From Nannocystaceae bacterium (lineage in GTDB: Bacteria > Myxococcota_A > Polyangia > Nannocystales > Nannocystaceae): DNA of 10,675 bases. The notes beneath the pieces are model-generated. The model saw only the letters and a program-made list of their open reading frames with translations, was not told the origin of the DNA and made no database searches. Position numbers and translations under genes: made by a program. The DNA is taken from assembly GCA_016763875.1 (NCBI GenBank), contig JAESSZ010000341.1:1-10675 (forward strand). The letters run 5' to 3'. This document shows, in pieces, positions 7,231 to 10,675 of the stretch (its first letter is position 1; every line of letters begins with the position of its first letter).

Positions 7231-7863
7231 GTGAACGAGCCTCCGGCGAAGGATGAGGCTAGCGCGCGGTTCAAGGCGGCGCGGCTGGCGTTCGACGCCG
7301 TGCACCGTGCAGACCCCGCGGGCCAGGCATTGGCGTATCACGCTGCGCTGGCGCGTTGGGTGGGGCAGCTGTCGGCCGAGAACTCTCAGGAGGGCTCCCT
7401 GGAGAGCTCAGAGGAGGCCTCACTGGAGGTTCGCCTGGCGGCGATGGCTCAGCACATCGAGCGTTGGACCATCCCACGGGCTAACCACCCCCTGGGGCGG
7501 GCTGGCTACCGTCGTTGGCGCAGCGAGCTGTCGCAGATGCATGCCCGACGGTCGACGGAGATCTTGACCGACGCGGGCTACGACAGCGGCACCACGCGGC
7601 GGGTGGCGGCGCTTATCACCAAGCAGCGCTTCCGAACGGACGCGGACGCGGGCTTGCTGCAGGACGCGGTCTGCCTGTGTTTCTTGGAGCTTGGGTTGCA
7701 CGAGTTTGCGGCGGACCGCAGCCGGGACCAGGTGGTGGCAATCCTGGCAAAAACGTGGGGAAAGATGACCGCTCGCGGACAGGACGCCGCCCGCGGCTTG
7801 GCGGCGACGCTCCCTGCCGCGGCGCAGTCGTTGATCTCGGACGCCCTGGCCAACGAAGCCTGA
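7231..7863 (+). CDS. DUF4202 family protein
   Basis: GTG 7231 is preferred because it begins just before the conserved family N-terminus (SARFKAARLAFDAVHRADP); this gives 210 residues. A start at 7111 would overlap the divergent lipoprotein gene and add 40 unrelated residues. No strong Shine-Dalgarno is seen; GGTGG at 7214-7218 is somewhat distant. DUF4202 features are plain: AQHIERWTIPR (73-83), HPLGRAGYRRWR (86-97), His104 in QMHARRS, an LLQDAVCLCFLELGLHEFA helix (142-160) and KTWGKMTARG (174-183). The conserved His75, His104 and Asp145 in helical segments suggest an HD-like metal-binding core, but that is inference and the family has no function I can name. Residues 50-66 carry an acidic Ser/Glu insertion before the first conserved motif. 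The gene converges on the SUMF1-like gene with a 20-bp gap. Confidence 0.85.
   Translation: MNEPPAKDEASARFKAARLAFDAVHRADPAGQALAYHAALARWVGQLSAENSQEGSLESSEEASLEVRLAAMAQHIERWTIPRANHPLGRAGYRRWRSELSQMHARRSTEILTDAGYDSGTTRRVAALITKQRFRTDADAGLLQDAVCLCFLELGLHEFAADRSRDQVVAILAKTWGKMTARGQDAARGLAATLPAAAQSLISDALANEA
7390..7428 (+). repeat. Imperfect 15-bp duplication inside the DUF4202 gene
   Basis: GAGGGCTCCCTGGAG (7390-7404) and GAGGCCTCACTGGAG (7414-7428) match at 13 of 15 positions with a 24-bp period. They encode EGSLE and EASLE in the acidic insert upstream of the HIERW motif. This looks like a local in-frame duplication that lengthened a linker. Confidence 0.6.
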
Positions 7864-7883
7864 GCCCCGCCTCGCCGCAAGTG

Positions 7884-8546
7884 CTATCCCGACCGCGCGA
7901 CGCGAATGCCGAGGTCGTCGATGCAAAGGGTGGGGTGGCTCTTGCGCCGACACGAGGCGCGGCAGCCACGGGGATGGTCAAACCATCCACCGCCGCGAAA
8001 AACCCGGTACGGGCCGTAGCGTCGGGGGTCGAACAGATCCCAGCACCACTCCCATGTGTTTCCTATGGTGTCATGCAGGCCCCAGGCGTTGGGCACGCGG
8101 GTGGCGACGTCGTGGATAACCTTGCCAGAGTTGCCGCGAAACCATGCGATCTCCTCCAGTGTTCCGTAGCGCGGCTCGGTCGACCCGGCACGGCACGCAT
8201 GCTCCCACTCGGCCTCGGTGGGCAGACGATAGCCATCGGCGTCGCGGTCCCAAACGACATCCTCAGCGTCGGGGTGCTCGCCGAGCACGTAGCAGCAATC
8301 CAGTCCGGCTTGGGCCGAAAGCGCGTTGCAGAAGCGAACGGCGTCGATCCAAGACACCTCGGTGACAGGCGTTTGCGGCCCGGCACAGGACGTCGGCGCG
8401 CCACCGGCTATCGTTTCGTACAGCGCCCGGGTGACCGGGTGCGAGGCCAGCCGGAACGTGGAAACCGCCACCTCCCAGGTGGACTGGGTCCCCTCGTCGC
8501 GAAGAACGAGGTCCCCGGCGGCAATCCTGATCATCTCGGGGGTCAT
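7884..8546 (-). CDS. SUMF1/FGE-fold protein, probably not a true formylglycine-generating enzyme
   Basis: The product has 220 residues from ATG 8546. The Shine-Dalgarno is weak and ATG 8534 (MIRIAAGDL) is possible. The C-type-lectin-like SUMF1 fold is clear: MIRIAAGDLVLRD at the N-terminus, FRLASHPVTRALYE (31-44), TPVTEVSWIDAVRFCNALS (59-77), YRLPTEAEWEHACRAGS (106-122), WGLHDTIGNTWEWCWD (155-170), RGGGW (184-188) and DLGIRVAR at the end (211-218). True FGEs use two cysteines five apart, human Cys336 and Cys341. By hand alignment on RGGGW, Cys195 matches the second but the first is Asp189 or a neighbour, so copper-dependent sulfatase activation is unlikely. Relatives include ergothioneine-type synthases and many SUMF1-domain proteins of unknown role. 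Nine cysteines in all are present (Cys54, 73, 84, 85, 118, 168, 195, 199, 208). No signal peptide is seen, and no sulfatase is in the window. It is divergent from the reductase gene (61 bp). Confidence 0.83.
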   Translation of the reverse strand: MTPEMIRIAAGDLVLRDEGTQSTWEVAVSTFRLASHPVTRALYETIAGGAPTSCAGPQTPVTEVSWIDAVRFCNALSAQAGLDCCYVLGEHPDAEDVVWDRDADGYRLPTEAEWEHACRAGSTEPRYGTLEEIAWFRGNSGKVIHDVATRVPNAWGLHDTIGNTWEWCWDLFDPRRYGPYRVFRGGGWFDHPRGCRASCRRKSHPTLCIDDLGIRVARSG

Positions 8547-8607
8547 GGTGGCTGGCTCGCGGACTCTATCGCCAATGGATTGAAGCCATGTAGACTGTCA
8601 GTGCGCT

Positions 8608-9564
8608 ATGGCTAAGCTGCTGGAGTACAATGCCACCCTCGCAGCTCGCGAGGATCTCGAAGACACCCTTTCGATCTTCAAGATCAAGCCCGACGAGGTC
8701 CAGGCCAAGAAGCTTGAAGATGGGCGCTGGTTTGTGCCCGGGCAGTACGTGACGATCGGGCTCAATCGCACCGAGGGTGGCGAGGACGACCCGCGGCCGG
8801 TGTCGGTGCGTCGCCCCATGTCGATAGCCTCGGCCCCGGAAGAAGGCGACACGCTCGAGTTCTACATCCGCTACGTCAACCATCCGGAGTCCGACCTTCC
8901 GCTGACCCACCAGATGTGGCCGATCAAGACCGGCGACCGGATCTACATGCGGTCCGTCGCCACCGGGAAGTTCACGCTGCGCGACACGATCGGGGACGAC
9001 GATCCTCGATTGAAGATCATGGTTGCTGCCGGTACTGGCCTGGCGCCGTTCATCTCGATCGCACGCAGCCGGATCCTTCGCGACCCCAACGCGCGGCTCG
9101 ACGATCTCGTGATTCTTCACGGGGCGTCGTATCCGTCGAGTCTTGGCTACCGCGAGGAGCTTGAAATGCTGCAGGAGAAACACGGCCTGCGGTACGTGCC
9201 CAGCGTGTCCCGTCCCAAGGAAGCGCCGGACTGGAAAGGCGCGCACGGCCGCGTCGAGGCGTTGCTGCAGCCCGAGCGTTTGGAAGAAACCGAGCGGGCG
9301 ATGGGGGTGGCCCCGGGCACGTTGCGGCCAGACAAGGCTGCGATCTTGATCTGCGGCCTTGAGGGCACGATCGCGGAGACGATCAAGGGGCTGCTGACCC
9401 GTGGCTTCATTCCCGACAACAAGCGGCTGCGTCGCGGCTTGCAGGTTGCCGAAGATGTCCCGACGTCGCTCTTCTGGGAGCAATACGACACGACGCCAGT
9501 CATCGACGTCAAAGACGAGGCGTTGATGGAAACGTTGCGCGCCACCCTGCGTGCCTCTGGGTGA
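8608..9564 (+). CDS. Ferredoxin-NADP+ reductase-like FAD/NAD(P)-binding oxidoreductase
   Basis: This is a 318-residue soluble flavoprotein of the ferredoxin-NADP+ reductase superfamily, expected to move electrons between NAD(P)H and an iron-sulfur or flavin partner. The FAD domain has FVPGQYVTIGL (42-52) and RRPMSIAS (68-75), the latter occupying the RxYS flavin motif with Met71 instead of the usual Tyr. The nucleotide domain has VAAGTGLAPFISIAR (139-153), LVILHGASYPSSLGYREEL (167-185) and ILICGLEGTIAETIKGLL (246-263). Between them and the C-terminus lies a longer connection (about 200-240) than in compact Fpr enzymes. After SLFWEQYD the chain runs on about 25 residues, so the C-terminal aromatic residue that caps the flavin in plant-type reductases is not obviously present. 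ATG 8608 has no clear Shine-Dalgarno (TCAGTGCGCT precedes it) but fits the family start. No ferredoxin gene is adjacent. The partner is unknown. Confidence 0.88.
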   Translation: MAKLLEYNATLAAREDLEDTLSIFKIKPDEVQAKKLEDGRWFVPGQYVTIGLNRTEGGEDDPRPVSVRRPMSIASAPEEGDTLEFYIRYVNHPESDLPLTHQMWPIKTGDRIYMRSVATGKFTLRDTIGDDDPRLKIMVAAGTGLAPFISIARSRILRDPNARLDDLVILHGASYPSSLGYREELEMLQEKHGLRYVPSVSRPKEAPDWKGAHGRVEALLQPERLEETERAMGVAPGTLRPDKAAILICGLEGTIAETIKGLLTRGFIPDNKRLRRGLQVAEDVPTSLFWEQYDTTPVIDVKDEALMETLRATLRASG

Positions 9565-9595
9565 CGCCGACGTTTTCGTAGGACTTTGTCGTGGG

Positions 9596-10675
9596 CTACT
9601 GCCGCGCTTCGGCGGAGTCCGGCTCGGTTTCAGAAGACGTTTCTTCGGCCGCAACGGTGTCCTCGGCGTTGGTAGGTCGTGCCCACATCAGTTCCGGAAG
9701 CCGGTGGACCGGCGGCGCTCCGTGTGACAGCGCGGCATCATGGAAGGCCTGCACATCGAATGCTTCGCCGGCCCGTGAACGTGCCGCATTACGCAGTCGG
9801 TGCCATGCCTGTGCACCGACGAAGTAGGTCGATAACTGGGTCGAGGTGACCTGGGCGCGGATCCACTTCGAGCGCGCTTCGCCCTCCTGTTGGAACGAAC
9901 GCTGGACCATCAAGTTCACCGCCTCCTCTTCGGTCATGCTCCCCGCGTGAATGGAGTGATCCAAGATAGCGTTGGTGATCGAGCGCAAGTAGAACTTCAG
10001 ACCGTGCAGCACGATCGCTTTGGTACGTAGCTGCGGGTCCTGCATGACCGCCCACGTGCGTTTGGGGATCTCGTGCGGTCGTTCGGCGTCGGGGGCTGGT
10101 CCCAGCCCGGCGTAGCCCGCATCGGTCATGAACTTTTCCGCGTAGACCGCCCAGCCTTCCACGAAAGCGCCGTTGGCGAGGATCTTCCGGATCTTCGAGG
10201 GCTCGCGTTTGGCGAAGTACAGCTGCACGAAGTGGCCGGGAATCGCTTCGTGGATCGAGAGAATCTCGAGCATGAAGTTGTTGTACTCGCGCAAGAACGA
10301 CTCGCGGTACGCCGCGGGCCAGTCTTCGGGCACCGGCTGCACCAGGTAGAAACTGGGCAGTCCCGGCTTGTTCGCCGCGTCCAGCGGGCCCGGTGCGGCA
10401 AGTCCCGCGATGAACACGCCACGTTGGTGCGGAGGGGTCCAAATGACCTGCAGAACCTCATCGTCGTCCATCGAAACCAGCCGTTGTTCGACGACAAAGT
10501 CGTGCAGACGTTCGAGGTTGGCCTCGATGCGGTCGCGCAACCGAGGTGGGGTGACGTGGTCGACCGCCAACGCCTCGAGCACCGCGCGGATCGTGGCGGT
10601 GCCCGTCTCGCCGTGCCCCGCGCGGATCCGGTGGCGTTGGCGCTTGCTGAACAAGGCCTCGGCCAACTCACCCGC
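9596..10675 (-). CDS. DUF885 family protein, C-terminal part (5' end outside window)
   Basis: The frame is open to the right edge (the last codons read A-G-E-L-A-E-A-L-F), so about 359 C-terminal residues are visible of a family usually around 550-600. The TTG at 10666 is not needed as a start. Hallmarks: GLPSFYLVQPVPEDWP, then SIHEAIPGHFVQLYFAKRE with HEAIPGH coded at 10252-10232, followed by FVEGWAVYAEKFM (Glu codon 10159-10157). HE plus a later His and the EGWA-x-Y-x-E motif resemble the zinc-peptidase-like arrangement proposed for DUF885; activity is unproven. Many family members are exported lipoproteins, but the N-terminus is not visible here. The C-terminus ends in an acidic, disordered tail (AEDTVAAEETSSETEPDSAE). 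It converges on the reductase gene with 31 bp between stops and no clear terminator. Confidence 0.85.
   Translation of the reverse strand, partial: AGELAEALFSKRQRHRIRAGHGETGTATIRAVLEALAVDHVTPPRLRDRIEANLERLHDFVVEQRLVSMDDDEVLQVIWTPPHQRGVFIAGLAAPGPLDAANKPGLPSFYLVQPVPEDWPAAYRESFLREYNNFMLEILSIHEAIPGHFVQLYFAKREPSKIRKILANGAFVEGWAVYAEKFMTDAGYAGLGPAPDAERPHEIPKRTWAVMQDPQLRTKAIVLHGLKFYLRSITNAILDHSIHAGSMTEEEAVNLMVQRSFQQEGEARSKWIRAQVTSTQLSTYFVGAQAWHRLRNAARSRAGEAFDVQAFHDAALSHGAPPVHRLPELMWARPTNAEDTVAAEETSSETEPDSAEARQ

Noticed and set aside
7884..8546. Functional sulfatase-activating FGE
   Set aside because: The pair of catalytic cysteines appears incomplete and no sulfatase gene is nearby.
7515..8615. Plus-strand open frame of 366 codons
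   Set aside because: It overlaps the DUF4202 gene and is antisense to the SUMF1-like gene, both of which carry family motifs.
9565..9595. Intrinsic terminator between reductase and DUF885 genes
   Set aside because: Short T-runs occur, but the only stems I can form are 3-4 bp.
8566..9654. Minus-strand open frame of 362 codons opposite the reductase
   Set aside because: The plus strand encodes a clear FAD/NAD(P) reductase; the antisense product shows no motif.

Overview
The window is GC-rich, gene-dense and chromosomal in character. It most resembles a myxobacterium of the Nannocystis/Plesiocystis type (Myxococcota). Three things point there: a lipoprotein with a long Thr/Ser/Gly 'STG/TTG' linker followed by CGDG-type cysteine repeats, a secreted protease ending in a MYXO-CTERM-like tail (Cys-x-Cys, short membrane segment, arginine cluster), and a cysteine-rich 'C-x-S-x-x-x-C-x-S-x-x-C' protein at the left edge. 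The taxonomic call is inference from protein style only. I see no rRNA, tRNA, insertion sequence, phage gene or CRISPR array, and no gene-free stretch longer than about 170 bases.

Layout, left to right. (1) The 3' end of a cysteine-rich, probably exported protein (2-424, +) converges on (2) an S41/CtpA-type serine peptidase lipoprotein (432-1744, -). Its reading frame is broken by a one-base slip at a C5 run (1305-1309), although both halves are well preserved. (3) A 171-bp divergent intergenic region follows, carrying four 13-14 bp tandem repeats and a perfect 8-bp hairpin. (4) A three-gene + strand unit comes next: a thermolysin/fungalysin-like zinc metallopeptidase with PepSY-like propeptide and MYXO-CTERM-like tail (1916-4240), a one-TM protein resembling the small partners of HTTM proteins (4244-4978), and an HTTM (vitamin K-dependent carboxylase-like) membrane protein (4982-5935). 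Gaps are 3 bp, and a Shine-Dalgarno for the third gene lies inside the second. (5) A large cell-surface lipoprotein (5981-7177, -) is convergent to that unit and divergent from (6) a DUF4202 protein (7231-7863, +). (7) A SUMF1/formylglycine-generating-enzyme-fold protein (7884-8546, -) lacks one of the two catalytic cysteines expected of a true FGE. (8) Divergent from it is a ferredoxin-NADP+ reductase-like flavoprotein (8608-9564, +). (9) The right edge holds the C-terminal part of a DUF885 protein (9596-10675, -).

Much of the left two thirds is devoted to the cell envelope and secretion: two lipoproteins, two secreted or anchored proteases, a membrane enzyme-like protein and cysteine-rich surface proteins. 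The best candidate for an undescribed system is the protease / one-TM partner / HTTM cassette, in which an HTTM protein keeps a lysine at the position I align with the catalytic lysine of the human gamma-carboxylase and is co-transcribed with a potential exported substrate or processing enzyme. The functional link is a hypothesis. The right third (DUF4202, SUMF1-like, reductase, DUF885) alternates strand gene by gene and looks like ordinary single-gene units.
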